DNA from: Sphingobacterium puteale
GTDB lineage: Bacteria > Bacteroidota > Bacteroidia > Sphingobacteriales > Sphingobacteriaceae
DNA: 64,000 nucleotides
Direction: 5' to 3'
Assembly: GCF_003627955.1 (NCBI RefSeq)
Contig: NZ_RBWS01000011.1
Location: 186,001 to 250,000, forward strand
The position numbers and the translations under genes are program-made. The notes under the pieces are model-generated. The model did no database searches, was not told where the DNA came from, and worked only from the letters and a program-made list of their open reading frames with translations. Of this stretch, positions 43,266-52,458 are shown in pieces (positions within the stretch are counted from its first letter, which is position 1; each line of letters opens with the position of its first letter).

Positions 43266-43542
43266 ACTCAGGCAGCATGGAGGCAGTATCTAAATCCATC
43301 CTACATAGATACTATCTTTCACTATGATGTTCCCTATACCGTTAATCTCTAATGGTAAAAATGCAAAAAATTATTCAATTTATTTTTAAAAACGTTAAAA
43401 GACCAGCCGAGTAGCTCGACTGGACTTGCCAATTATGAATTTGGCCCTTTAGCCATGGACAACGTGTCGTCAATTATATAACCTTGTGAAATACCATTCC
43501 AACGTTCGTCTGGCTCTCCAATGAATCAATTTATTATTTACG

Positions 43543-43613
43543 TGACCTGAGCCAGGCTTGGGAAAGGTAAGATCCGATCACGGTCGGATAGGGAAGATTT
43601 TGTGCTGAGGTCA
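43543..43613 (+). promoter_or_regulatory. Compact structured leader upstream of the TlpA-SusC-SusD operon
   Basis: P1: TGACCTGAGC (43543-43552) with GCTGAGGTCA (43604-43613), one mismatch. Inside are a small hairpin CCAGGCTTGG and a hairpin ATCCGATCACGGTCGGAT. The fold is a three-way-junction-like element of 71 nt, ending 20 bp before the first gene's ATG. I do not recognise a known riboswitch; the CTGAG string is not enough to call TPP. A role in controlling the operon is an inference. Confidence 0.45.
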
Positions 43614-43633
43614 CTCTTTTAAACACCTAAAAA

Positions 43634-45028
43634 ATGAATATTTTTTTTAGGGCGGGAGAGCTCTTGCCCAATTTCAGAATACAATTTATATATAGTGCCC
43701 TACTATCTGTCCTATGTTTTTCTATGTTTAGTTTATCGGCCCAGACGCCCCGCAGGGACAGCGGGGCTGGCGGGCTAAAGGCTATCACTGCCTTAAAGAT
43801 CGGGGATACCATTCCCGAAGCCCTATGGAATACGCCACTACAGGTCGTTAACCATCCTTCAGGAAAAGAACAGATCACCCTAAATTATTATCGGGACAAA
43901 AAGCTGATCATCCTGGATTTCTGGGCGACATGGTGCGGGCCATGTTTAAAAAGCTTTCCGAAACTGGATTCTTTACAGGCAGACTTTAAAGATGACCTGG
44001 CTATTCTGCTGGTCAATAGCAGAGGATCAAGGGATACCCCCCAGCGGATAAAAAATGTGTTAAGCAAAAGGGTCAATCCGGTACAGATGCCCTCTATTAT
44101 TAACGATACGATACTGATAAAATTATTTCCTCCCCAATCGTTGACACATTCGGTCTGGATCAGGGACAGTAAGGTATTTGGCCTGACACTGAGCGATAAA
44201 ATAACAAAAAATAGCCTTGCAGGTGCAATAGCCGGTATGTCCGATAGCATTTCTCAAAATGCTGGAGCCACTGCTCTTCCAGAAAAGAATCAATTATCTT
44301 CGGCGCCATCCGAAGATAATTCCAGCTATATCTACCGCTCATTTCTGCGGGGCTATAATGAACAATTGACCCGCCGATCCATTGTTATCCAGGATAGCAG
44401 CGGAAATGTGAACCGGATTGTCTTTACCAATAGCCCTATTCTTGATTTCTATAAGCTGGCCTATTATCCCACACTTGCGTCCTATGGACCTGCGCGGACA
44501 ATATTACATGTAAAGGATCCTGATCGTTTACATGTTCCCAATGATCTAACTAGCGCTAAAGCCTGGATGGAACAGCATACATTTAACTATCTGGCGACTT
44601 TCCCAGCCCGTTCAAATGGAGAGGCTGTTAAGCTCTTCACTGCCGACATAGACCGTTATTTCGGATATCGGGTGGAGTTTGCCGAAAGAGAAATCGGCTG
44701 CTGGATAATCACCACCAACGATCCGAGGAAAATTACGGGCTTTCCCGCAGATCTGCCCAGGGAAACCAATCTATCGGACAATACCGGACTGCCGCTCTTT
44801 GTACAAAACTATCCCTTTAGTTCCCTTGTAGGCCAGCTGGAGCGGATGCACGAGGAGCCCTTTATCGACGAAACGCAGATCAGTAAGCCCGTATCCATGG
44901 ACCTACCTGCTGATCTAATGGATATGGCGAAGCTGAAAAGGTCCTTTGAAAGGCAGGGGCTGCGGCTCAGAAAAGAAAGCAGGAAAATCAAAGTAGCTAT
45001 TATCACTGATCCTAAAACAACCAACTAA
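43634..45028 (+). CDS. TlpA-like thioredoxin-fold protein with long C-terminal extension
   Basis: 464 residues. N-terminal signal/anchor (IYSALLSVLCFSMFSLSAQ, after about 16 residues). The thioredoxin-like domain at about 85-205 has LIILDFWATWCGPCLKSFPKLDSL with redox WCxPC. The C-terminal about 250 residues (YIYRSFLRGYNEQLTRRSIV...LPADLMDMAKLKRSFERQGLRLRKESRKIKV) resemble the extension seen in TlpA paralogues next to SusC/D operons. The stop overlaps the SusC ATG (TAATG). It may act as a periplasmic thiol oxidoreductase or a structural partner of the SusCD complex. The substrate is unclear; no glycoside hydrolase is nearby. Confidence 0.8.
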   Translation: MNIFFRAGELLPNFRIQFIYSALLSVLCFSMFSLSAQTPRRDSGAGGLKAITALKIGDTIPEALWNTPLQVVNHPSGKEQITLNYYRDKKLIILDFWATWCGPCLKSFPKLDSLQADFKDDLAILLVNSRGSRDTPQRIKNVLSKRVNPVQMPSIINDTILIKLFPPQSLTHSVWIRDSKVFGLTLSDKITKNSLAGAIAGMSDSISQNAGATALPEKNQLSSAPSEDNSSYIYRSFLRGYNEQLTRRSIVIQDSSGNVNRIVFTNSPILDFYKLAYYPTLASYGPARTILHVKDPDRLHVPNDLTSAKAWMEQHTFNYLATFPARSNGEAVKLFTADIDRYFGYRVEFAEREIGCWIITTNDPRKITGFPADLPRETNLSDNTGLPLFVQNYPFSSLVGQLERMHEEPFIDETQISKPVSMDLPADLMDMAKLKRSFERQGLRLRKESRKIKVAIITDPKTTN

Positions 45029-48000
45029 TGAAACATATCTTATACCTATTGATTTTATCGCTGACCTCAGGTAATGTATGGGGCCAGGTAGTCACCGGTG
45101 TGGTCACGGACACACAGAAAAAGCCGATAGCAGGTGTATCGGTAGCATTGGCGGAGTCCGGTCTGAAAACCAGCACCGACAGCCGTGGAAGATTTTCGAT
45201 CAGCATCGATGCGGCGCTAAGAGATGCAAAATTGCGCTTTAAGGCCATGGGTTTTCAGCCGCAAACAGTAACGGTCAATGGCCATCGCAATCTATCCGTT
45301 GTACTGATCGTAAGTACAAGCATGCTCGATGAAGTGCAGGTGATCGCCTATGGTACCACCTCGCAGCGGTTCAATGTGGGGTCGGTCGCCAAAGTAAAGG
45401 CCGAGGATATTGCAAGGCAGCCTATTTCCAATCCACTAGAAGCCCTGCAGGGTAGGGTGGCGGGGCTTACAGTAAGTGCAACGAGCGGGCTGCCGGGATC
45501 CTCCTTTAAAATCCAGGTCAGGGGACAGAACACCTTGCCCAAAGCGACCGCCGCATTCGGTTCTCCGGCGCCAATGGACAATCCGCTGATCGTTATCGAC
45601 GGAATCCCGTTTGCGCCGCAGAATGAAAATGTCAATCAGTTCGGCTCCCTTGCATCACCGGGCAATATCGCGCTGCTCAATAACCAGCAGGGTGGATTCA
45701 GTCCCCTAAATAGCCTGAATCCATCCGATATTGAAAGTATCGAGGTGCTCAAAGATGCGGATGCCACCGCCATTTATGGTTCCAGGGGCGGAAACGGCGT
45801 GATCCTGATCACGACCAAAAAAGGGACAGGCGGAAGGACCGGATTTGACATGGATGTCCGTCAGGGTGTTTCCTTTATGGGAAAGACTATGCGGATGATG
45901 AATACCAAGGAATATCTGACGATACGCAGGGAAGCCATCAGCAATGATGGGCTCTCGCCAAACCTTACGCTGTGGGATAACGCCTTTGCGCCTGACCTGC
46001 TAGCCTTTGATCCTGATAAGTATACAGACTGGAAGGATTATTTCCTTGGAAAATCGGCCAGTAATACGGCTTTTACCGGTGCGGTAAGCGGTGGCTCCCA
46101 AAATACAAATTTTAGGCTGGGGCTTGGGCTCAATAGGACATCTTACATCTTTCCGGGCGACTTTGCGGATAAAAGGATGTCATTTTCCTCAAACCTGCAC
46201 CACAATTCCGAAAATAAGAAGTTCAGCTTGGACCTGACGACAACTTATTCTTATGGAAAGAACAATTCCGCGGGCAATGCCAACCTGCTCACGGCTTATC
46301 GGCTGGACCCGAATTTCCCGGATTTGATTGATAGGGAAGGAAATCTCAGGTGGGATTATAACGGTATACAACTGGGAATGGGAATACCAGACAATCCGAT
46401 TTCGTACCTACACAATACCTACCAGATGAAAAATACCCTACTGAACAGCAACCTGTTATTGGCGTATAAATTGACGCACGAGCTGACCCTGCGGTCAAGC
46501 TTTGGTTATAATGCATTTCATGGGGATGAATATGCGGGCAATCCTTTTCTGGCACAGAATCCCTATCTGAGCCCAGAGGCGACATCCTCCTTTGGGAAGA
46601 ACAGCTATGGGACGCTGATCGCCGAGCCGCAGCTGGAATTTAAAAAGACCACTGGCAGAAATGCATTTGAAGTACTCCTGGGAGGTTCTTGGCAATACAA
46701 TACAAATGAACGGGAACAGGTCACCGGGCGTGGGTATACCCATGACGGACTGATCACCTCTATCAATGGCGCCCGAAACCGTTATGCGACGGATGCCTAT
46801 AGCGAATATAAATACGTAGGGGCATTTGGAAGGCTCAACTATAAGTATCATAACAGGTATATCGCAGGCTTGAGCGTTCGCAGGGACGGCTCCAGCAGGT
46901 TCGGCCCTGGTAAACGGTTTGGCAATTTTGGGTCTGTCGGTCTGGGCTGGATTTTTTCGGAAGAGGATTTCATGAAAAATAAGCTGGGATTTTTGAGCTA
47001 CGGAAAGCTCAGGGCAAGCTACGGCGTGGCGGGAAGTGATGCCACGGGCGATTATCAGTATATTTCCCGATGGGGGACTTCAAGTTACCCCTATGAAGGG
47101 GTGGTAGGCCTGCAGCCGCTCAACCTGTTTAATGCCGATCTGAGCTGGGCCTCGACAAAAAAACTTGAACTCGGACTGGAACTGGGATTTATGGATGATA
47201 GATTGCTTGTCAGTTCATCCTATTATCGGAATCGCTCAAGCAATCAGTTGCTCAGCTATTACCTGCCCTCGCAGACAGGATTTTCCAGTGTAGCAGAAAA
47301 CTGGGACGCGACAGTACAGAATTCGGGCCTTGAGATCACGCTGCAGAGCAAGAATATCGCAAGAGGCAATTTCTCCTGGAATACCGCCTTCAACCTGAGC
47401 CTGCCAAGGAACAGGCTAGTGGCTTTTCCGGGACTGGAGACTTCCAGCTATGCAACACGGTACATGATCGGAAAGCCATTGAATGCCATTTACGCATTCC
47501 GGTATACTGGTGTCAATCCGGAAACAGGGCTATTCGAGTTCAGCGGTGCAGGGGGAGAGCTGACCAGTAATCCACAGCGGCCTTCGGGGATAAGCTTTAA
47601 TGATTTTAATTATATAGGTACCACCGATCCGGCTTATTTCGGTGGATTACAGAATACGTTGACCTATAAAAATTTTCAGCTGGACCTATTTGTGGAATTC
47701 AAAAAGCAGACAGGCTCCAATTATCTTAAGCAGGTTTATAACGGGGCGGTGGGTCAGGAATATAATTTGCCGGCAGCCATGCTTGACCGGTGGCAGCGGC
47801 CCGGAGACCGGGCGGAATTCCAGCGTTATACCACGACTTTTGGCAGTGATGTATTCAAAGCAGGACAGAGTTATGCCCTTTCGGATGCCGTATATTCGGA
47901 TGCATCATACATCCGCTTTAAAACGCTGAATGTTTCCTACACCCTTGACAAGAAAATAACAGAAGCACTCCGGGTTAAGGTATTACGGATCTATGGTTCC

Positions 48001-48114
48001 GCCCAGAATTTATTTACGATAACTAATTATCTGGGAAATGATCCTGAGACCCAGGGCTTATATACGGTTCCGGTGCTGAAGAGCTTTGTAATCGGGCTGC
48101 AATTGTCCCTTTAA
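45028..48114 (+). CDS. SusC/RagA-family TonB-linked outer-membrane protein
   Basis: 1,028 residues. Signal (ILYLLILSLTSGNVWGQ), then a carboxypeptidase-like beta-domain (VVTGVVTDTQKKPIAGVSVALAE...GRFSISIDAALRDAKLRFKAMGF), plug with TonB-box-like MLDEVQVIAYGTTSQR, NPLEALQGRVAGLTVSATSG, NPLIVIDGIPF, SIEVLKDADATAIYGSRGGNGVILITTKK. The C-terminus ends as expected for an outer-membrane barrel (LKSFVIGLQLSL). Overlaps TlpA by one base and is followed 31 bp later by SusD, with which it should form the import complex. Nutrient unknown. Confidence 0.95.
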   Translation: MKHILYLLILSLTSGNVWGQVVTGVVTDTQKKPIAGVSVALAESGLKTSTDSRGRFSISIDAALRDAKLRFKAMGFQPQTVTVNGHRNLSVVLIVSTSMLDEVQVIAYGTTSQRFNVGSVAKVKAEDIARQPISNPLEALQGRVAGLTVSATSGLPGSSFKIQVRGQNTLPKATAAFGSPAPMDNPLIVIDGIPFAPQNENVNQFGSLASPGNIALLNNQQGGFSPLNSLNPSDIESIEVLKDADATAIYGSRGGNGVILITTKKGTGGRTGFDMDVRQGVSFMGKTMRMMNTKEYLTIRREAISNDGLSPNLTLWDNAFAPDLLAFDPDKYTDWKDYFLGKSASNTAFTGAVSGGSQNTNFRLGLGLNRTSYIFPGDFADKRMSFSSNLHHNSENKKFSLDLTTTYSYGKNNSAGNANLLTAYRLDPNFPDLIDREGNLRWDYNGIQLGMGIPDNPISYLHNTYQMKNTLLNSNLLLAYKLTHELTLRSSFGYNAFHGDEYAGNPFLAQNPYLSPEATSSFGKNSYGTLIAEPQLEFKKTTGRNAFEVLLGGSWQYNTNEREQVTGRGYTHDGLITSINGARNRYATDAYSEYKYVGAFGRLNYKYHNRYIAGLSVRRDGSSRFGPGKRFGNFGSVGLGWIFSEEDFMKNKLGFLSYGKLRASYGVAGSDATGDYQYISRWGTSSYPYEGVVGLQPLNLFNADLSWASTKKLELGLELGFMDDRLLVSSSYYRNRSSNQLLSYYLPSQTGFSSVAENWDATVQNSGLEITLQSKNIARGNFSWNTAFNLSLPRNRLVAFPGLETSSYATRYMIGKPLNAIYAFRYTGVNPETGLFEFSGAGGELTSNPQRPSGISFNDFNYIGTTDPAYFGGLQNTLTYKNFQLDLFVEFKKQTGSNYLKQVYNGAVGQEYNLPAAMLDRWQRPGDRAEFQRYTTTFGSDVFKAGQSYALSDAVYSDASYIRFKTLNVSYTLDKKITEALRVKVLRIYGSAQNLFTITNYLGNDPETQGLYTVPVLKSFVIGLQLSL

Positions 48115-48145
48115 GATAGCTTATAGACATAATAAATAATTTGTA

Positions 48146-49513
48146 ATGATGAAAAAATTCTTAATAATAATTTTTTTCTATGCACAGCTGATGCTACTTT
48201 GCTCCTGTGAGAAGATGATCGAAATCGGGCTCCCCAGAAATGAACTCACTGAAGAAAAAGTATTTGGTGACAGTATTTCGGCAAATGCCGCGCTGATAGG
48301 AATCTATGCCAAGATCCAGGGCGGGCTAAGCTTCCTGTCGGGGTCGATGACGATCTATCCCGGCATGTCTGCCGATGAAATCGTGCAGCAGGGCAATAAT
48401 GAAAATACGCAGTTCCAGCAAAATATGCTGATAGTGGATAACGGTACGATCGATGTGCTCTGGACATCAGCCTATGCACAGATCTATAGCCTGAATGCTT
48501 GTATTGAGGGGCTGGAAAAGAGCACAGGCCTGAGTGTGTCGCTACGCTCCCGGTTGACCGCCGAGGCTTTATGCCTGCGGTCATTGCTCTATTTTTATCT
48601 GATTAATCTTTATGGGCCAGTTCCTCTGGTGCTGACTACCGATTATGGAGCAAATAGAATTCTTCCGCGGAGTTCAGAAGCTGTTATTTACGACAAAATT
48701 ATCGAAGACCTGAGGCAGGCAAAGACAATATTACCCGGTGCCAGTGCTTCAAATGTGCGGGCCGATAGAAATTTTGCTTCGGCATTGCTTGCACGGGTAT
48801 TCCTTTTTACGGATAGGTATCAGCAGGCCGCTGATGAGGCGACGGCACTTATCGAAAGCGGGGTGTTTAAGTTGGCGGAAACACCGGAAAAAGTTTTTGA
48901 CGGTGGGAGCAGGGAACTTATCTCCGTATTCTCATCCATATATCCTGGCAGGGCTACCTGGGAAGGCTATACCTTTGTTCCTTCTTCCTTATCGAGTGTG
49001 CCGGCCTACATAATCACCGGGTCGCTTTTAGCAGCTTTTGAGGAAAAAGACCTACGCAAACAGCAATGGATCCGTATGAATGAAATACAGGGCGTAAAGT
49101 ATGCCTATCCCTTTAAATATCAGACCAGGGATCTCAATAGCGGAGCCCGTGCAGAGCACTATGCGGTGTTGCGGCTGGCGGAGCAATACCTGATCCGAGC
49201 TGAAGCTGATCTGAAGCTGGGTAATATGGGGCAGGTTTTTGAGGATCTGGACCTGATCAGAAAGCGTGCCGGGCTCAGTGTCCTGAAACGGGAGATAAGC
49301 GGAGAAGAATTGCTTCTGGAAATCGAGAAACAGAAGCGCCTTGAGTTTTTTTGCGAATGGGGGCACCGATGGTTTGACCTGAAACGCACCGGACGGGTTG
49401 ACGCAGTTATGTCTGGTCAAAAGCCAGAGTGGAGCTCGGATGCTGCTTTATATCCGATACCACGCACGCAGATCGAACGGAATTCTTTTTTGACCCAAAA
49501 TAAAGGATACTAG
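48146..49513 (+). CDS. SusD/RagB-family surface lipoprotein
   Basis: 455 residues. Lipobox LMLLCSCEK (Cys about 21). SusD-type repeats: N-terminal EEKVFGDSISANAALIGIYAKIQ, VLWTSAYAQIYSLNACIEGLEKS, LRSLLYFYLINLYGPVPLVLTTDY, YDKIIEDLRQAKTILP, and C-terminal RLAEQYLIRAEADLKLG, VFEDLDLIRKRAGL, RLEFFCEWGHRWFDLKRTG. The protein delivers ligand to the SusC barrel. It is shorter than typical carbohydrate SusD (500-600 residues), so a non-glycan (peptide or metal-complex) ligand is possible. Ends at a strong terminator. Confidence 0.94.
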   Translation: MMKKFLIIIFFYAQLMLLCSCEKMIEIGLPRNELTEEKVFGDSISANAALIGIYAKIQGGLSFLSGSMTIYPGMSADEIVQQGNNENTQFQQNMLIVDNGTIDVLWTSAYAQIYSLNACIEGLEKSTGLSVSLRSRLTAEALCLRSLLYFYLINLYGPVPLVLTTDYGANRILPRSSEAVIYDKIIEDLRQAKTILPGASASNVRADRNFASALLARVFLFTDRYQQAADEATALIESGVFKLAETPEKVFDGGSRELISVFSSIYPGRATWEGYTFVPSSLSSVPAYIITGSLLAAFEEKDLRKQQWIRMNEIQGVKYAYPFKYQTRDLNSGARAEHYAVLRLAEQYLIRAEADLKLGNMGQVFEDLDLIRKRAGLSVLKREISGEELLLEIEKQKRLEFFCEWGHRWFDLKRTGRVDAVMSGQKPEWSSDAALYPIPRTQIERNSFLTQNKGY

Positions 49514-49539
49514 CCAGTGAGAGGCGGGTCTGAAAGTAC

Positions 49540-49570
49540 AACGGCAATTTTCGATCTGAAAATTGCCGTT
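49540..49570 (+). terminator. Terminator of the TlpA-SusC-SusD operon
   Basis: AACGGCAATTTTC pairs with GAAAATTGCCGTT (49540-49552, 49558-49570). A perfect 13-bp stem with a 5-nt loop; may also serve the convergent 49595-49957 gene. Confidence 0.8.
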
Positions 49571-49594
49571 GCTCAGATGCTTCAGTACCAGCGA

Positions 49595-49957
49595 TTAGTT
49601 TTTTGTAATATGGGGCGCAGACGGGTTAGGCGTCTGTGAAGACCCGGAAAGTACGTAGCTGCTACCGCTTGCTGTTGTCTGGCTCGGCAGGAAGCCTGAA
49701 ACACACTGATTGTTGTTACCTGTCGGACAATCATCCGATGGTGGTGTAGCAGAGGTCCCTAAATAAACAGCGTCACTCGATGAAACGGGATTACCGGGCG
49801 AGTAATTGCTGGTAATCCTGAACCATCGGTATTCTGTTTGTTTCGGCGCTTTAGCTGCTCCATCTTTTTTTTCCATGGCGTTTACAATGAAGAAACTCCC
49901 TAATAATAATGTCAATGCTGACACTCCGGCAATAAATTTTGATTTTAAAGTTTTCAT
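49595..49957 (-). CDS. Exported small protein, DUF6520-like
   Basis: 120 residues with an N-terminal hydrophobic segment (FIAGVSALTLLLGSFFIVNA), then AMEKKDGAAKAPKQTEYRWF... and a conserved-looking centre DDCPTGNNNQCVSGFLPSQ with two Cys, as in DUF6520 proteins (recalled family pattern). The tail is Ser/Pro/Gln-rich. Such proteins occur in Bacteroidota next to SusC/D and TlpA/DoxX-type genes. Function unknown; a secreted disulfide-bearing peptide is likely, and the neighbouring TlpA would be a natural thiol partner. Convergent with the SusD operon. Confidence 0.6.
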   Translation of the reverse strand: MKTLKSKFIAGVSALTLLLGSFFIVNAMEKKDGAAKAPKQTEYRWFRITSNYSPGNPVSSSDAVYLGTSATPPSDDCPTGNNNQCVSGFLPSQTTASGSSYVLSGSSQTPNPSAPHITKN

Positions 49958-50146
49958 AACTTTTGTTTTTAAATTGTTAATTTTTGTTCTGCATATCGTT
50001 TTTACCTCACAGTATGCAATCGAGGGATCCTGTATAATGACCGGCCGGCTTCCTGGAAGTCAGCTGTCTGGGTGATTTCCTGTTATCTGAATTGTTATTA
50101 CAAATTTAGATCGGGCGCCTTTCCTAAACTTGTACGATTCGGACAA

Positions 50147-50740
50147 CTATTCACTTTTTTTTATTTTTTTTTCTAAATAGTATTTGGCTCTGTAATAAGC
50201 TGTATTATTGGCGATCCCTAAAAATGCTTTTTTCTGTTCCACGGTCAGTAGTTTGATTAGCCCGGGGCGGTACAGGTATAGGTCATGGAGGCGCTCTTCC
50301 GCTCTTAGGGCATGGATGGTATGCTGATGCCGTACGGCATGATTGAGCTTATGCTGGGTAAGGATATGGTATACGGATTTTAGACCTGGAAATGTTTCGA
50401 CCATGTCCTGAAAGTATTGATTTCGTATCTCAAATAATGTAGTGTCCTTGAGGAAGCGGATAGCAATCGGCTCGTTTGACTTGGAAAAAACATGTTTGGT
50501 GCCCGTAAAAAAGGCTCCGGGCTCGCAGATCCGTTCGATCACGAGCTGATCGGCCGAATTGATATGCTCCTTGGACACAAGGCCCTCCAGGACAAAACAC
50601 CATTTCTCGACGGGTTCATCCTCCTGCTTATAAAAATCGCCTTTTCGGTAACTGCGTTTTCTGCCGAAGTGCTGCAGAAGTTCCTTGAGTTCGTCCTCAA
50701 GCGCAAGGTACTTTTCAAAGTAGGTAAACATTCTTTTCAT
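50147..50740 (-). CDS. Crp/Fnr-family cyclic-nucleotide-binding-domain protein
   Basis: 197 residues from the ATG at 50740 (MKRMFTYFEKYLALEDEL). A cNMP-binding jelly roll: RKRSYRKGDFYKQEDEPVEKWCFVLEGLVSKEHI..., PGAFFTGTKHVFSKSNEPIAIRFLKDTTLFEI. The end (EQKKAFLGIANNTAYYRAKYYLEKKIKK) is a shortened HTH-like helix pair with poor match to the Crp winged helix, so DNA binding is uncertain. Such 190-residue proteins are common in Bacteroidota. It is divergent from the peptide gene at 51094, so it could regulate the following system. Confidence 0.8.
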   Translation of the reverse strand: MKRMFTYFEKYLALEDELKELLQHFGRKRSYRKGDFYKQEDEPVEKWCFVLEGLVSKEHINSADQLVIERICEPGAFFTGTKHVFSKSNEPIAIRFLKDTTLFEIRNQYFQDMVETFPGLKSVYHILTQHKLNHAVRHQHTIHALRAEERLHDLYLYRPGLIKLLTVEQKKAFLGIANNTAYYRAKYYLEKKIKKSE

Positions 50741-51093
50741 TGCATTAAGGTTGTATTTATTAATAGGTTGTTCTGCTTTTCCCGGATATGGCCCATTGTG
50801 GTACCACATCCAAAAAACAGCTAATAAAATGATCTTTTAGTTTCGCCAAAAGTGACAGAAGGGACAGTCTATTTGGATTATTATTTTGGAGAGAATAGGA
50901 ATGGCCCTAAAAACAGTAAAAGTGGGTGACATAGGTGCAATTTTTCCTAAAAATTTACCATTCACCCCGAGGAGAATGTCGTAGTTTTTTATTTCATCTA
51001 TTTTTTTGCATTCCTGCTTATGTTCGCATTGTAGATCTATCGAAACGTCGCTGCGCAGCGCTATTTTTTTAACTAATTGTAATCTACAGAGCA

Positions 51094-51261
51094 ATGAATG
51101 AACAAGTAAAAATCAAAGAACCACAACAATGGGAAAAACTGGTAAAAAATGTATTGTCAAGAGAGGCACTGACAGCTAGTAGCACAATCACCATGGTCGC
51201 AATGACCGTGCTGAAAACTGATATCTGCGATGTCGTCTTACCCGGACTGGATATGTTTTAA
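51094..51261 (+). CDS. Short peptide gene next to the acyltransferase (possible modified peptide precursor)
   Basis: 55 residues: MNEQVKIKEPQQWEKLVKN gives a charged front, then VLSREALTASSTITMVAMTVLKTD, ending ICDVVLPGLDMF. No signal peptide. The upstream TACAGAGCA carries a modest ribosome-binding match. It lies 81 bp before an LpxL-like acyltransferase and immediately before a LytS/LytTR module, the layout of a peptide-signalling or lipopeptide system. The single Cys (about 45) and C-terminal hydrophobic tail are noted; no known precursor family recognised. The 284 bp upstream hold no gene. Confidence 0.5.
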   Translation: MNEQVKIKEPQQWEKLVKNVLSREALTASSTITMVAMTVLKTDICDVVLPGLDMF

Positions 51262-51342
51262 ACAATTATTGTTTGTAATTCGGTAGCCTGATAGTTAAAC
51301 CCGCTGCCGAATTATATGGACAGCTAAATAGAGGAGCATCAT

Positions 51343-52383
51343 ATGAAGCGTGTAAAATTGTATAATGAAAAACTAGCACATATCAAAAAGCAACTGGCAG
51401 ACACAAGTGGGGCGGTGGAGTCTGTAAATGCATACGCCTATTTCAGTGCAAACCTAAAGCATTTTATGCCCCTGCTGGATTGGGACAGGCATAGGCTGCT
51501 GTATCGTCAGTTTCGTGAATATGCTGCCCTGAATGCTCTGGATGTGCTATTTATGGATGGCGAATTTCCGCTGCCCATAACTGGCTGGGAGCATTTAAGG
51601 TGCAAGCTGCTGCGGCGGCATGGTATCATCTGCACATTTCACTTTGGGGCTTATCAATTGATCAATTATCTGCTGTTGCGTGACAGGATCAAATTTGCTC
51701 TGCTTGTCGGGGATGATGTGCAGTCCACCTGGGATACACGTTATCCCAATTTAATGAAGCAGATGCAACTAGGAGAAATGGAAGGACGCTTTAGGTTGCT
51801 CAATGCCAATAAGCCTGCAGCGCTCAAAGAGATTTATAGTCTTGTCCGGGCTGGATATCAACTTGTTATATATGCAGATGGGCTTACGGGAGCCGGTGCC
51901 GCTGATACCAAAAATCTTGTGGAGATCACGTTTTTGGGCCAGCATATTTATGTGCCCGGCGGGACGGCTACATTGGCCCACAGGCTACAATGTCCCATCT
52001 ATCCATTACTGGCGCTGAGAAAAGAAAGAGAAATCCTGCTGCAGACCAGAGCGCCTATTCTATCTGCTGCCGACTTGTCCCGTGCTGATTTCGTGCGCTT
52101 AACAACGGCAACCCTATTTGGTTTCTTGTCCGCATTTTTGATGCATGTGCCGCAGCAGTGGACTGTATGGACACAGCTGCAACGACTGCTTCTCCCTGAG
52201 CGCGGGCTAATTTATGTGGATGGAATCAATGACGATACCTCGTACGCGGAAATGCAGCAGTATGGGCTGATCCATCAGAATACAGACGATGGGAAATATT
52301 TTCTACTGGACAAACGGAATTATCATGTATATGGTCTGAAGCAACAGGAGTACATCAATTTGTTTAACCAATGGTGTAAATAG
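51343..52383 (+). CDS. LpxL/HtrB-like acyltransferase-family protein
   Basis: 346 residues. The centre (RRHGIICTFHFGAYQLINYLLL...VGDDVQ, about 105-125) resembles the H(x4)D/E-type acyl-transfer region of lipid A acyltransferases in the LpxL/HtrB fold, although the canonical HxxxxD reads HFGAYQ. FLGQHIYVPGGTATLAHRLQCPIYPLLAL matches the second conserved block (FxG...GxxxLA...P). No N-terminal membrane anchor, unlike true LpxL. The N-terminal (about 1-80) and C-terminal parts are unfamiliar. In this place it could acylate the 55-aa peptide, but this is an inference. Confidence 0.55.
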   Translation: MKRVKLYNEKLAHIKKQLADTSGAVESVNAYAYFSANLKHFMPLLDWDRHRLLYRQFREYAALNALDVLFMDGEFPLPITGWEHLRCKLLRRHGIICTFHFGAYQLINYLLLRDRIKFALLVGDDVQSTWDTRYPNLMKQMQLGEMEGRFRLLNANKPAALKEIYSLVRAGYQLVIYADGLTGAGAADTKNLVEITFLGQHIYVPGGTATLAHRLQCPIYPLLALRKEREILLQTRAPILSAADLSRADFVRLTTATLFGFLSAFLMHVPQQWTVWTQLQRLLLPERGLIYVDGINDDTSYAEMQQYGLIHQNTDDGKYFLLDKRNYHVYGLKQQEYINLFNQWCK

Positions 52384-52458
52384 ATTTTTACTTAATTATT
52401 AGGGTATTTTTTATTGTATTTCAATTGTGTTTAATATATTGTGTTTTCACGATATATT

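Noticed and set aside
43108..43299. 63-codon minus-strand frame
   Set aside because: It coincides with the imperfect inverted repeat and has no family or ribosome-binding site; most likely non-coding.
43543..43613. TPP riboswitch (CTGAG string)
   Set aside because: Only the short CTGAG match is present; the rest of the THI-box and its stems are missing.
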